From contig NZ_BJFN01000001.1 of NCBI RefSeq assembly GCF_014189855.1, positions 1,116,001 to 1,180,000 on the forward strand: 64,000 nucleotides of DNA, in the 5' to 3' direction. The position numbers and the translations under genes were made by a program. Shown in pieces: positions 43,030-52,736 of the stretch (position 1 is its first letter; every line of letters begins with the position of its first letter). Under the pieces are notes generated by a model, which saw only the letters and a list, made by a program, of their open reading frames with translations, was not told the DNA's origin and ran no database searches. This DNA comes from Buttiauxella sp. A111 (GTDB lineage Bacteria; Pseudomonadota; Gammaproteobacteria; Enterobacterales; Enterobacteriaceae).

Positions 43030-44160
43030 TTAGTGGCGTCGTCGCTGCTGTTCAAACCACTGCGCGGCCTGAATTAACAAGCCTTCGCCCCCTTTGGCCG
43101 CAACCAGTTGCAACGCAACCGGACGGCCACGAATCTCACCTATTGGCAGCGTCAACGCCGGGTGCCCGCTGAGATTGAAAGGCCGGACCAGGCGCGTCAG
43201 GTTCACAACGCTGAGAGGATCGTCTGCTTCTTCAAGCGTTGGCGGGAGTTCTGGCAACGTCGCCAGCGCCAGTAATGGGGACTGCTCAAGTAGCGCATCA
43301 ACCTGAGCGGTGAACTCGCTGCGTACGCGTTCGGCGTCAGCAAGTGCAGCAGGCTCCACATCTTTGCCCGCCCGAATTCGGCTTGCCACATCTGGCGAAA
43401 CCTCGTCACTGCTCAGCAATGGGTGAAACGCCTGCCAGTTTTCGTGGCTGATAATCGTAAGCCCAGCGCGGTGCGCATCAGCAAGCATCGAAAGTGTGGA
43501 ATGGCGTGGGCGAAGGCCCCGCTGCTCAAGGTGCTTCAGGATTAGCGCATCAATTTCTGGTATTGCCGCCGCAACAAACGCCACTTCAGGCAACGCGGTT
43601 AACGGCAGGCTTTCGGGAATGGAAAGATGATGGGCAACCTGGCGCAAAACCTCCGCGTCGCGGGCAAAAATGCCAACGCAATCCAGCGAGCTGTGTTCTG
43701 GCAAAACCCCTTTGCGGCTGAGAACGCCATAACCGGGTTTAAATCCGAGAACCCCGCAGCAGGCTGCGGGCATACGGACCGAGCCGCCCGTATCGGTGCC
43801 CAGCGAAAAATCGACTTCACCCGAGGCGACCACGGCGGCGGAACCGCTTGATGAGCCGCCAGGGATAAGCTGTGGGAAGTGCGGATTCACCGGCGTTCCA
43901 CTCCAGGCGTTAATGCCCGTGACACCGAATGCCAATTCGTGCAGCGTGGTTTTACCGGTCAGTACGCAGCGCTTGTCGAGTAATGTCTCAACGACGCTGG
44001 CATGATGCCTGGCAATCGGGGCTGCCGCGAGCGCCGGACACCCGGCTCGAGTGCGGTAACCGGCAATATCCAGCGTATCTTTTACTGCAAAGCGGAGTTC
44101 CCCCTCACCGAGGACAAACTGCTCAACGTAACCATTGCTCTCACAAATAGACTTCATCAT
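43030..44160 (-). CDS. iacH: IacH, amidase-signature hydrolase
   Basis: 376 residues from the ATG at 44160 (AGGTG upstream). The amidase Ser-cisSer-Lys triad is visible: Lys in VLTGKTTLHELAFG, cis-Ser and Ser in PGGSSSGSAAV and GTDTGGSVRMPA. It probably hydrolyses an amide- or lactam-type intermediate of IAA oxidation. It is the first gene of the leftward cluster, 108 bp before iacA. Confidence 0.88.
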   Translation of the reverse strand: MMKSICESNGYVEQFVLGEGELRFAVKDTLDIAGYRTRAGCPALAAAPIARHHASVVETLLDKRCVLTGKTTLHELAFGVTGINAWSGTPVNPHFPQLIPGGSSSGSAAVVASGEVDFSLGTDTGGSVRMPAACCGVLGFKPGYGVLSRKGVLPEHSSLDCVGIFARDAEVLRQVAHHLSIPESLPLTALPEVAFVAAAIPEIDALILKHLEQRGLRPRHSTLSMLADAHRAGLTIISHENWQAFHPLLSSDEVSPDVASRIRAGKDVEPAALADAERVRSEFTAQVDALLEQSPLLALATLPELPPTLEEADDPLSVVNLTRLVRPFNLSGHPALTLPIGEIRGRPVALQLVAAKGGEGLLIQAAQWFEQQRRRH

Positions 44161-44489
44161 TAACACCTTAATCAGAGAATGTGTATCATATTACGCAAGC
44201 AGTCATTGCCGCTTTTTTGTTCTGAGTGAAGATTAGTCAATCATGGAATATTTAGATGAAAATTCAAGTAATATTTCACGTTATTTTTACAAGTAAATAA
44301 CATTAATATAACTGTAAATATACAATGGCTATTGGGTTATGTTGATGAATTAATAAGAGAAAAATGGCGGGCAGACAAAAAAGTCGTCATGAGGATTCAG
44401 GACGACGAGTGGATAAAAAATCTTATTTTACAGCAGGTTGAATTGAATTTTTAAGGCGGTCACAATTTTGTCATTCTGTGGTTTTTACA
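44161..44489. promoter_or_regulatory. iacH promoter region with an inverted repeat, and the iacR terminator
   Basis: About 330 bp without a gene. GTTATTTTTACAAGTAAATAAC (44280-44301) has 7-bp perfect arms and could be an operator for the MarR-type IacR. On the - strand an intrinsic terminator (stem GTCGTC/GACGAC at 44383-44406, T6 after it at 44377-44382) closes iacR. So iacH needs its own promoter between 44161 and 44376. Confidence 0.5.
44377..44406 (-). terminator. Intrinsic terminator of iacR
   Basis: On the reverse strand GTCGTC pairs with GACGAC over a 12-base loop, followed by six T. It lies about 85 bp beyond the iacR stop. Confidence 0.65.
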
Positions 44490-44963
44490 TCAGAGCTCGT
44501 TGAGGTTAGCCAGAACTTTTCCCAGCGACAGGTTCATTTTTTCGACCTGAGAGGCGCTCATACCCTTAAACCCTTTCTCAAAAACTTTGCCAGCCAGACG
44601 ATAAGCTTCTTCCACTTTTTCTTTTCCAACGGCGGTCAGCATCACTTCGGTTACCCGCGCGTCTTGTTCGCTGCTGGCGGTGGTCACTAATCCCTCTTCG
44701 CGCAGACGGCCCACAATTTTGGTTACGGTTGGCATTTTGACCATGGCGTGTTCAGAGATTTGCGAAATGCTGGCCTTGCCGTATTGCTGGGTGACCATCA
44801 AGACCCGGAACCCAGAAACGTCCAGCTGCACCTTTTTCAGCGTCACTTCCATGATTTGGGTATAGCGGGCGTAGACGTTGACTATCCAGTAAAACGGGAA
44901 CTCTTCACGGTGAAAAACGGTGTCCGCAGGTTGATCATCCGGTGTTTTATTTAGATTACTCAT
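44490..44963 (-). CDS. iacR: MarR-family regulator IacR
   Basis: 157 residues from the ATG at 44963. Winged helix: QYGKASISQISEHAMVKMPT then VTKIVGRLREEGLVTTASSEQDARVTEVMLTAVG, the MarR form. In known iac clusters IacR represses the catabolic genes and is relieved by IAA. It lies between the catabolic operon and a divergent MFS carrier gene, so it can act on both. Confidence 0.88.
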   Translation of the reverse strand: MSNLNKTPDDQPADTVFHREEFPFYWIVNVYARYTQIMEVTLKKVQLDVSGFRVLMVTQQYGKASISQISEHAMVKMPTVTKIVGRLREEGLVTTASSEQDARVTEVMLTAVGKEKVEEAYRLAGKVFEKGFKGMSASQVEKMNLSLGKVLANLNEL

Positions 44964-45263
44964 GAAGTTCCTTACCGAGAAAGTCTTAGAGTTGGCGATT
45001 ATACCTGCTAAACCCCAGCTGAACACAGCGCACCGGGCAAAGCAGCAGTACAAACCAGAGTGACGGGCGATTACCGCACACTTTATGATTCACAAATGCA
45101 ACGTCGTTAACATTTTCGTATCATTTATCAAACACCGCATTGACATCCAATCCCTCTCTTTCCTATACGTTAGCGCACGTGTTTGCGTTGACTGGGATGG
45201 GAAGCGCTCAATCCTTGAAAACACGGAGCTGACAATACTTATAAACACAATGTGGAGCTCTAC
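44964..45263. promoter_or_regulatory. iacR / MFS divergent promoter region
   Basis: 300 bp between divergent starts. Rightward, TTGACA at 45140-45145 and TATACG at 45164-45169 (18-bp spacing) form a fair sigma-70 promoter for the carrier gene. Leftward nothing is clear. Confidence 0.45.
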
Positions 45264-46652
45264 ATGAACGAAAGTCCTTCTCTGGAACAGGCTCGCTCTG
45301 AAGTACTGGCCCCAACATCGCCAACCGAAATACCGCTGGATCCCCGGCAACAAGCGGTGATTAAAAAGCTATTTCGTCGGTTGATCATCTTCTTGTTTGT
45401 GCTGTTTGTTTTTTCGTATCTGGACCGTATTAATATTGGCTTTGCCGGTTTGACCATGGGCAAAGACCTGGGCCTGACCAGCACGATGTTTGGCCTGGCG
45501 ACCACGTTGTTTTATGTGATGTATGTTATCTGCGGCGTGCCGAGTAACATCATGCTGAGTATTGTCGGTGCGCGCCGCTGGATTGCCGTGTTGATGGTGG
45601 TCTGGGGGATTGCGTCTACCGCGACCATGTTTGCCACCGGCCCCGGAAGTCTTTATGTCTTGCGAATGCTGGTCGGGATTGCTGAAGCTGGGTTCTTACC
45701 GGGTTTATTACTTTATTTAACCTTCTGGTTCCCTGCTCAATATCGTGCCCGTGCCAATGCCCTGTTTATGATTGCGATGCCGGTCACGATGGCGCTGGGT
45801 TCGCTCGCTTCCGGTTATATTCTGAATATGGATGGTTTACTCAACCTGAAAGGCTGGCAATGGTTGTTCCTGCTGGAAGGGTTCCCGTCGGTAATATTGG
45901 GCCTGGTGGTGTGGTTCTGGCTGGATGATTCACCGTCTAAAGCCAAATGGCTCACCGATGACGATAAAGCCTGTTTGAACGAAATGCTGGAAGCCGATCG
46001 GCTGAATATTATCAAGACTCAGCAGAGCGCTAATGTCGGTTTAACGCCACAACGAAGCATGCTGCGGGAATTATTTACCCCGGTAATCATGCTTTATACG
46101 CTGGCTTATTTCTGCCTGACGAATACCTTAAGCGCATTGAGTGTCTGGACGCCGCTTATTCTGCGCAGTTTTAATCAGGAAAGTAATAACATCACCATCG
46201 GTTTGCTCAGCGCGATTCCGCAAATTTGTACTATTGTCGGGATGATTTGGTGGAGTAAGCGTTCTGATCGATTTAATGAGCGCAAAATTCATACTCTGTT
46301 ACCGTACCTGTTTGCCGCCGCAGGCTGGATATTAACCGCCTCAAGCACCAACCCGATGCTCCAGTTTACCGGTATTGTGATGGCCTCAGCGGGTGCGTTT
46401 GCCGCTATGGTGATTTTCTGGACTACGCCAGACCAGTCCATTTCACTGCAAGCTCGCGCGCTTGGGATTGCGGTTATTAACGCAACCGGTATGACCGGAG
46501 CCGCACTTGGGCCGCTTTTAATGGGCTGGATGAAAGATGTGACGGGTAATTTCAATGCTGGCATCTATATGGTTGCCGGGTTCCTTGTTTTAGGCGCTAT
46601 CGTAATTTCATTGATTCCAATGAAAAAAGCGGCGCAATCCAGAAGCGTGTAA
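45264..46652 (+). CDS. MFS transporter, anion:cation symporter type, probable IAA carrier
   Basis: 462 residues from the ATG at 45264, GGAG seven bases upstream. Twelve membrane helices; LFVFSYLDRINIGFAGLTMG and GARRWIAVLMVVWGIAST are typical of the ACS (galactonate/4-hydroxyphenylacetate) group. Divergent from iacR, so it is likely part of the IAA regulon. Two different carriers (this and 35444-36796) flank the enzymes. Confidence 0.88.
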   Translation: MNESPSLEQARSEVLAPTSPTEIPLDPRQQAVIKKLFRRLIIFLFVLFVFSYLDRINIGFAGLTMGKDLGLTSTMFGLATTLFYVMYVICGVPSNIMLSIVGARRWIAVLMVVWGIASTATMFATGPGSLYVLRMLVGIAEAGFLPGLLLYLTFWFPAQYRARANALFMIAMPVTMALGSLASGYILNMDGLLNLKGWQWLFLLEGFPSVILGLVVWFWLDDSPSKAKWLTDDDKACLNEMLEADRLNIIKTQQSANVGLTPQRSMLRELFTPVIMLYTLAYFCLTNTLSALSVWTPLILRSFNQESNNITIGLLSAIPQICTIVGMIWWSKRSDRFNERKIHTLLPYLFAAAGWILTASSTNPMLQFTGIVMASAGAFAAMVIFWTTPDQSISLQARALGIAVINATGMTGAALGPLLMGWMKDVTGNFNAGIYMVAGFLVLGAIVISLIPMKKAAQSRSV

Positions 46653-46659
46653 ATACGCC

Positions 46660-46700
46660 GACTGAGTCAGGTTTTAATAAACCTGGCTCAGTCGTGATTT
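46660..46700 (+). terminator. Hairpin terminator after the MFS gene
   Basis: GACTGAGTCAGGTTT and AAACCTGGCTCAGTC form a stem of about 15 bp with one mismatch and a tight loop. The U tract is poor (GTGATTT). Confidence 0.55.
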
Positions 46701-46854
46701 AAATTCTATTTATACCAAAAAAGACATTCTGAAAAAACAATATGCACGACATGTAAAAATAAACTATACTCATAAATTACATTATTTATCATTTTAACGA
46801 ATAGTCGTGAATGGTTTCACTTCGCTTATTTTTCACTCAGGGAATATTTAAATC

Positions 46855-47808
46855 ATGACTAATGAAAAGAATTTATCAAACCTCGAACGCTTCCACTCTT
46901 TCGATTTTAATTTATTATTAATATTTGAAGCTGTATTCATTCATTGTAGTGTAAAGAAAGCGGCGGAAACATTAAATTTAAGCGGCTCTGCAATAAGCCA
47001 ATCATTGAACAAATTACGCCTGCACTTTTCCGATCCATTATTTGTACGAACAGGGCAAAAAATAGAACCCACAACCGTTGCAATTAAACTCCACTCTCAG
47101 ATAAGCGTGAATTTTGGCAACCTGCTCGACTCTATTATTAATTTCTCAGCGAATACAACGACACATAAAGTGATGATTTATGCGTCTCCCTATCTTGCAT
47201 TACGCATGTTGCCCGATCTTTGTGCAGATATTCAGAAAAGCGGTATTCCTTGTGAATTAGTCCACCTCTCTGCCGACTCGTTGCTCAATAACGGTGAAGA
47301 TATACTGGCCTATCGTAAAGCGGATGTCGTGCTGGATACTCACCCTTATTATAGTTCTTCCGTCATTTCCAGGCTTTGCATGCAGGAAAATGTGGTGCCC
47401 GTGTGTCGGAAGGATCATCCCAATATCGAGACATTATTATCTCGTGAAAGCATCAAAAATGAATCAGCAACCTTTCTGAATGTAAACACTGTAGGGTTAA
47501 AAAGAGTACAGCGAGATATTGACGAGCATTTCCAGTCGCGCAATTTCACATTCAGCAGCAGTTCAGTATTTGTAAACTCCGCTGTTTCAGCGAAAACAGA
47601 CAGTGTCAGTTTTGTGCCTAAGTGGTTTGCTGAAAACTTTGCTGATGCAATGGGGCTGAAAATACTTCAGAGCGATTTCAATGTTGCACCTGTTGATTTT
47701 TATATTAATTACAACAAAAGTTCGATGGGTAATGAGAACTTCGTAAAAATCATCACCAAAATAGAAGAGCACTTTACTTTAAAGATGAGAGAAGAAAATA
47801 CTCATTAA
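46855..47808 (+). CDS. LysR-family transcriptional regulator (YbeF/LeuO-like group)
   Basis: 317 residues. N-terminal helix-turn-helix: FDFNLLLIFEAVFIHCSVKK then AAETLNLSGSAISQSLNKLR, followed by DPLFVRTGQKIEPT. The C-terminal effector domain ends in EEHFTLKM. The VKKAAETLNLSGSAISQS pattern resembles YbeF and LeuO. No clear target neighbour. Confidence 0.85.
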   Translation: MTNEKNLSNLERFHSFDFNLLLIFEAVFIHCSVKKAAETLNLSGSAISQSLNKLRLHFSDPLFVRTGQKIEPTTVAIKLHSQISVNFGNLLDSIINFSANTTTHKVMIYASPYLALRMLPDLCADIQKSGIPCELVHLSADSLLNNGEDILAYRKADVVLDTHPYYSSSVISRLCMQENVVPVCRKDHPNIETLLSRESIKNESATFLNVNTVGLKRVQRDIDEHFQSRNFTFSSSSVFVNSAVSAKTDSVSFVPKWFAENFADAMGLKILQSDFNVAPVDFYINYNKSSMGNENFVKIITKIEEHFTLKMREENTH

Positions 47809-48173
47809 TAGCAATAAGGCCATAAACACAATATAAGGTGGTGATATTGCTTTCACCACTTCATCACTCAACCGTGCATTAATGAGTAAGCCATAAAGTT
47901 TGCATATCTCTTGCCGCTGGCTGTGGGTATTCCAGAATCATATCCCAATTCAGGCTGTACATTTTATCCGGCTGCGGTTGCAGCGTATCAAGACGAAACC
48001 CTTCCATAAAATCGCCTCCAGGCACGATTCGGTTACGTTTTCCCGCCGGGATGATAAGCAGCCGCACGCCAAAACCCACGCGCCTGAGCTGAAATTCAAA
48101 ATTCAGCCAGAACGGTTTTTCAACCACGGGTGACGATTGATTGGCGAGGGTTCACTCATTAATCCTGGCTGGA
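47809..48173. other. Intergenic stretch without a supported gene
   Basis: 365 bp. It holds a hairpin GGTGGTGATATTGC/TCACCACT near 47837, which may end the LysR transcript, and one weak leftward open frame of 82 codons (47879-48127) that resembles no family and could be a remnant of a longer gene. Confidence 0.4.
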
Positions 48174-49676
48174 TTATTTACGCAGCGGTATGTCTTTCAT
48201 TAATAGCGACAGCAGGAATGCGAACACCGCCACCCCTGCGGAAATGAGATACACCGAATGTAATGCCGAGCCAAAGGCTTGCAGATAATCATTTTGCAGC
48301 GCGACGGGAAGCTCATGAACCGCTTTTGCCCCCAGTTGGCGAGGCAACTGAGTGCCAGGCGGGATCAGTTCGATCAGTTTGTTTTGCAACACGTTAGTAA
48401 AGATTGCACCGAAAGCCGCCACACCAATAGAGCCACCGATCTGGCGGAACAGTGTGGTGCTGGAGGTCGCAACGCCAATCATTTTTTGCTCAACGCTGTT
48501 TTGTACCGCCAGTACCAACACTTGCATCACCATTCCTAAGCCAAAGCCCAACAGCGCGATGTACAAATACAAAGTGTGAATAGGTGAGTCGATTTTAAGC
48601 GTACCGAGCAGCAACATAGCGATAAAGGTCAGCAACGTGCCGATTATCGGGAAAATACGATAGCGCCCTATTTTGCTGATGATGCGGCCACTGATAATCG
48701 AAGTCAGCATCAGTCCGCCCATCAGCGGCAACAGTTGAATCCCCGCTTGCGTCGGCGTAGATGATTTCACTACCTGCAAGTAAAGCGGCAAAAACGTCAT
48801 CGAACCAAACAGCGACATACCGATAATAAAGCCAATCAGGCAACTCAATAAGAACGTACGGTCACGAAACAAACCCAGGGGAATGATCGGCTCGAAGGCG
48901 CGACGCTCTTCATAAATAAAGCCCCCGAGTGTCACCACAAAGAAGGCAAAAATGCACCACAGCTGAGGGTCAGACCACGCCATCACGGTTCCGCCCTGGC
49001 TGGTAAACAGAATTAAGCAGGTTAGTGACGCGGCGAGATAACCCGCACCGAGAAAATCGATTTGATGGCGAATGCGCGCCGTTTGCGGTTTTAACACCGC
49101 GCCAATGACCAGCAACGCATAAATACCGAGCGGTAAGTTAATGTAGAAAATCCAACGCCATGAAAAATGCTCAACCAGGAAACCGCCGATCAGCGGCCCA
49201 ATCACGGTGGCAAGTCCAAACACACCGCCAAACAATCCCTGATATTTGCCGCGGTCCGCAGGCGGGATAACATCCCCCACCGCTGCCATCGTGACCACCA
49301 TCAAGCCGCCGCCGCCCAACCCTTGCAAGGCACGCATCAGTATCAACTGGGTCATATTTTGCGCCACACCGCATAACACCGAGCCAAGCAGAAACACCAC
49401 GATCGCCGTTTGCAGAACGATTTTCCGCCCCAGTAAATCGCCAAATTTTCCGTACAGCGGCACCACGATGGTGGAAGAAAGCAAATATGCGGTGACCACC
49501 CAGGAGAGTTTTTCCAGCCCGCCCAGCTCACTGACAATGGTTGGCAAGGCGGTGGAGACGATCGTCTGGTCGAGTGCGGCAAGTAGCATGACCAACATCA
49601 GCGCACAGAACAGCAAACGAACCGAGGTCGCCTGCTGCTGCGTTTCTGTCTGGGGCGTTTCTGCGGCTGTCATCAT
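48174..49676 (-). CDS. DHA2-family (EmrB/QacA-type) 14-TM drug:H+ antiporter
   Basis: 500 residues. Motif A/B/C of the subfamily can be seen: [20 protein letters not shown] at the N-terminus, [34 protein letters not shown], and [20 protein letters not shown]. Fourteen membrane helices. Exports hydrophobic compounds by proton exchange. The tetR-type gene starts 46 bp away in the opposite direction, so export is likely induced by substrates. Confidence 0.92.
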   Translation of the reverse strand: MMTAAETPQTETQQQATSVRLLFCALMLVMLLAALDQTIVSTALPTIVSELGGLEKLSWVVTAYLLSSTIVVPLYGKFGDLLGRKIVLQTAIVVFLLGSVLCGVAQNMTQLILMRALQGLGGGGLMVVTMAAVGDVIPPADRGKYQGLFGGVFGLATVIGPLIGGFLVEHFSWRWIFYINLPLGIYALLVIGAVLKPQTARIRHQIDFLGAGYLAASLTCLILFTSQGGTVMAWSDPQLWCIFAFFVVTLGGFIYEERRAFEPIIPLGLFRDRTFLLSCLIGFIIGMSLFGSMTFLPLYLQVVKSSTPTQAGIQLLPLMGGLMLTSIISGRIISKIGRYRIFPIIGTLLTFIAMLLLGTLKIDSPIHTLYLYIALLGFGLGMVMQVLVLAVQNSVEQKMIGVATSSTTLFRQIGGSIGVAAFGAIFTNVLQNKLIELIPPGTQLPRQLGAKAVHELPVALQNDYLQAFGSALHSVYLISAGVAVFAFLLSLLMKDIPLRK

Positions 49677-49691
49677 ATCGGTTTGCTTGTA

Positions 49692-49713
49692 ATTAATTAA
49701 CTGGATAATTAAT
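49692..49713. promoter_or_regulatory. Palindromic operator between the exporter and TetR genes
   Basis: ATTAATTA (49692-49699), six-base spacer, TAATTAAT (49706-49713): a perfect inverted repeat in a 46-bp divergent spacer. A likely binding site for the neighbouring TetR-type protein. Confidence 0.55.
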
Positions 49714-49722
49714 ATATGTGCA

Positions 49723-50448
49723 ATGGATTCACCTGGTCAATGGAGCTCGCACAAAATGTCACCTGAAAATGGCAGTGAACATTCCGAAAAACTCGCCGCT
49801 GGCGGCCAAAAACGTCGCCCTGGGCGTCCTGCCGGAACCCGCAAGAGTGCCGATAAGCGCGACCTCCTGCTCGATACCGCATTAAACCTGTTTTCAACTT
49901 TTGGGATTGCTCAGACGCCACTTAGCGCAATTGCTGCTGAAGCTGGTGTCACGCCTGCAATGCTGCATTACTATTTTAAAACCCGCGAACAACTGCTGGA
50001 TGTGCTGATTGATGAGCGTTACATGCCAGTGCGTAAATCAATGGGCGGCGCGTTCGGGGAGTACCCTGATGACCCTGTCTGCGCCCTCACCGCCCTGACG
50101 CAAAAATTTATTGATGTTTCGATGCTGCATCGGTGGTTTGCACCACTGTGGATTCGGGAAGTGCTGAGCGAAACCGGGCTGTTAAAACAACGCATTGATG
50201 CCCGTTTTGGCTCACAAGAGCGGGATTCCGCGCAGATGTGGATCCGCAAATGGCAAGAGGAAGGACGTTTAAACCCCGAACTCGAACCGGAATTATTGTT
50301 TATTTCGCTGTTTGGCTTAACGCTTTTACCCGTTGCCCGTTTGCAGCAGGATATCCGTAATGGTGAAACCCGCCTGAACACGGAGCGACTTTCGCGTCAT
50401 ATTGCAGCACTGTTGAAATCTGGCGTTGGCCATACCCCAGGCGTTTAG
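49723..50448 (+). CDS. TetR-family repressor
   Basis: 241 residues from 49723; an ATG at 49756 with GGAG upstream is equally possible (230 residues). The N-terminal helix-turn-helix: [20 protein letters not shown] then [20 protein letters not shown]. The C-terminal ligand domain contains [19 protein letters not shown]. It probably represses the divergent exporter. Confidence 0.88.
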   Translation: MDSPGQWSSHKMSPENGSEHSEKLAAGGQKRRPGRPAGTRKSADKRDLLLDTALNLFSTFGIAQTPLSAIAAEAGVTPAMLHYYFKTREQLLDVLIDERYMPVRKSMGGAFGEYPDDPVCALTALTQKFIDVSMLHRWFAPLWIREVLSETGLLKQRIDARFGSQERDSAQMWIRKWQEEGRLNPELEPELLFISLFGLTLLPVARLQQDIRNGETRLNTERLSRHIAALLKSGVGHTPGV

Positions 50449-50595
50449 AAACATTTTGTCGGAAATTAAACACATTGATCGCATCAATGATTAAGCATTT
50501 TCCTAATTTACCCATATTGAAGATGGTAGATTATGCCAGCGTCAGAAACGGCGTTTCGTTTCGGCGTTTTCTTCAACATTTTGGGTTAAACAGCA

Positions 50596-50799
50596 ATGAA
50601 AAAAATAATGTTAATGATGGTAGTGAGTATGGTTGGAACATTGGTAGGTTGCAGCACTTCGGCACAACGCCAGGCAGATTGCCAGGCACAGGGAATCAGC
50701 AAAGATACCTGTTACCTTGCTGAGCAGAATCGTCAGAACTCAATCAATAACGCAGCAATGAAGCAGGCGATGGAAAACGCCACCAACGCAACCAAATAA
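50596..50799 (+). CDS. Small lipoprotein (67 aa)
   Basis: Signal MKKIMLMMVVSMVGTLVGC with lipobox LVGC at position 16-19; the mature part of 49 residues is rich in Gln, Asn and Ala and has two further Cys (ADCQAQ and DTCYLA). Anchored to a membrane by lipid. A terminator follows after 11 bp. Confidence 0.75.
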   Translation: MKKIMLMMVVSMVGTLVGCSTSAQRQADCQAQGISKDTCYLAEQNRQNSINNAAMKQAMENATNATK

Positions 50800-50810
50800 T
50801 CTCCACATTA

Positions 50811-50836
50811 ACAGGCTCTTTTGGGCCTGTTTTTTC
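50811..50836 (+). terminator. Intrinsic terminator after the small lipoprotein gene
   Basis: ACAGGC (50811-50816) pairs with GCCTGT (50825-50830), followed by six T. Confidence 0.85.
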
Positions 50837-51127
50837 GCAAAGAATTCGCCTCGCAACAACGTTTTTTCATCTCCGCCACAGTCTTTTCACTTGATAAAAA
50901 ACCCTTTTAATTCAAAAGATTTATTATTTTATCGCCGCGTGAATTGTAAAGTTTAAAAAATGATTGCCACTGCCGTTTTCCGCCCCTTGTATTCCGCCTT
51001 CCAGGGAGAGTACATTAGCGCCGTCGAACCCGGGGTTCGGCAACAGAACACGATGTGGAACGGCCACCTGTTTCTATACTGAATTCTTTAGCAAAATTGC
51101 GCGGACGAACGCGCGGAGCAATGTAAC

Positions 51128-51202
51128 GTGAAATATTTCATGATGGGGTTGTCATTCATTTTGTTGGTTTGGGTGGGTACGTTTGTGATGATGGTTGAAT
51201 AA
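51128..51202 (+). CDS. ypdK: Membrane micropeptide YpdK
   Basis: 24 codons with a GTG start, GGAG nine bases upstream. The peptide (M)KYFMMGLSFILLVWVGTFV followed by MMVE is one membrane helix and matches E. coli YpdK (23 residues, MKYFFMGISFMVIVWAGTFA then LMI) from memory. As in E. coli it lies directly before alaC, on the opposite strand. The 300 bp between 50837 and 51127 hold no other gene that I can see. Confidence 0.8.
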   Translation: MKYFMMGLSFILLVWVGTFVMMVE

Positions 51203-51210
51203 CCTTACCG

Positions 51211-51244
51211 GTCATACTTCGAGTTGCAATGTCTGCAACTCGAA
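51211..51244. repeat. Short palindromic repeat (minimal form of the intergenic element)
   Basis: TTCGAGTTGCA (51218-51228) and TGCAACTCGAA (51234-51244) are perfect inverted arms around five bases, preceded by GTCATAC. The same end sequence occurs at 1505-1687 and 18641. Confidence 0.55.
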
Positions 51245-51290
51245 TGATTTAGCTCACGAACAACACGTTGTTTTTATTGACTTAATTCCA

Positions 51291-52493
51291 TCAAATAACA
51301 CCATCGGCACGAAACATCGCTTTAATACCGCGCACGGCCTGCCGGATGCGATCGCGGTTTTCAATTAATGCGAAGCGCACATGGGTGTCACCGTAGTCAC
51401 CAAAACCCACACCTGGCGAGACACACACCTTCGCCTCCTGAAGCAGTTTTTTAGCAAACTCCAGCGACCCCATCGCCGCATATTTTTCTGGAATTTTCGC
51501 CCACACATACATCGACGCTTTCGGGCATTCCACCATCCAACCCGCTTCGTGCAAGCCTTTTACTAATACATCACGGCGACGTTTGTACTGTTCAGCAATA
51601 TCACGCACACATTGCTGGTCACCTTCGAGTGCCGCAATCGCCGCGACTTGCAGCGGCGTAAAGGTGCCGTAGTCGTGGTAGCTTTTGATTCGTGCCAGCG
51701 CATTCACCAGCTCTTTGTTGCCTACCATAAAACCAATGCGCCAGCCTGCCATGTTGTAGCTTTTCGACAGGGTGAAGAATTCAACGGCGACATCGCGTGC
51801 GCCGGGCACTTCCATAATTGACGGGGCTTTCCAGCCATCATAAACGATGTCGGCATATGCCAAATCATGCACCACCAGCACGTCGTACTGTTTTGCCAGC
51901 GCCACTACCCTTTCGAAAAACTCCAGCTCCACGCACTGCGCGGTTGGGTTCGACGGGAAGCCGAGGATCATCATTTTCGGTTTCGGATAGCTTTCACGAA
52001 TCGCACGTTCAAGCTCGGCAAAGAAATCAACGCCTTCCACCAGCGGCACTGAGCGCACTTGCGCCCCGGCAATAACCGCACCGTAAATATGAATTGGGTA
52101 ACTTGGGTTTGGCACCAGCACGGTGTCGCCGTGGTCGAGGGTTGCCAGCATCAAGTGTGCCAGGCCTTCTTTCGAACCAATGGTGACAATCGCTTCGCTC
52201 TCGGGATCGATTTCAACGTCGTAGCGATCTTTGTACCAGCGAGAAATTGCGCGACGTAAGCGCGGAATGCCTCGGGAGGTGGAGTAACCGTGCGTGTCTT
52301 CGCGCTGCGCAACCGTGCAGAGTTTTTCAACGATATGCGGTGGAGTCGGGCCATCAGGATTGCCCATACTGAAATCGATAATATCTTCGCCACGACGACG
52401 AGCCGCCATTTTCAGTTCAGCGGTGATATTAAACACATACGGCGGGAGACGATCGATACGCGAAAAACGACGTTTTGGACTGGAGTCAGCCAT
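51291..52493 (-). CDS. alaC: Glutamate-pyruvate (alanine) aminotransferase AlaC
   Basis: 400 residues; E. coli AlaC (YfdZ) has 412. Fold type I aminotransferase: [58 protein letters not shown], the PLP lysine in [15 protein letters not shown], and the substrate Arg in [11 protein letters not shown]. Interconverts pyruvate plus glutamate with alanine plus 2-oxoglutarate. Upstream of ypdAB as in E. coli. Confidence 0.94.
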   Translation of the reverse strand: MADSSPKRRFSRIDRLPPYVFNITAELKMAARRRGEDIIDFSMGNPDGPTPPHIVEKLCTVAQREDTHGYSTSRGIPRLRRAISRWYKDRYDVEIDPESEAIVTIGSKEGLAHLMLATLDHGDTVLVPNPSYPIHIYGAVIAGAQVRSVPLVEGVDFFAELERAIRESYPKPKMMILGFPSNPTAQCVELEFFERVVALAKQYDVLVVHDLAYADIVYDGWKAPSIMEVPGARDVAVEFFTLSKSYNMAGWRIGFMVGNKELVNALARIKSYHDYGTFTPLQVAAIAALEGDQQCVRDIAEQYKRRRDVLVKGLHEAGWMVECPKASMYVWAKIPEKYAAMGSLEFAKKLLQEAKVCVSPGVGFGDYGDTHVRFALIENRDRIRQAVRGIKAMFRADGVI

Positions 52494-52736
52494 AAATTCC
52501 TCAGATAACGTTAGCGCCCGGACCGTCCGAGCGACGCTGCCACGTGATGTGGCTTGCTTAGAAAATAGCCTGAATAAAAATCATCTGTCGAGAGGGAAAG
52601 AGAAATATTTTTAACTCCCCATAAAAGAGGAAGCTTCATTTGAAGCTTATCCCTATTTTGTTTGATTAAACTAAATTACATTAACCATGTCGCAACAAAC
52701 CAATAACTTCAGTTTCCGATGACGTGGAGCACTACC

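Noticed and set aside
47879-48127. 82-codon leftward frame between the LysR and exporter genes
   Set aside because: No family, no good ribosome site; may be a remnant, but cannot be supported as a gene.
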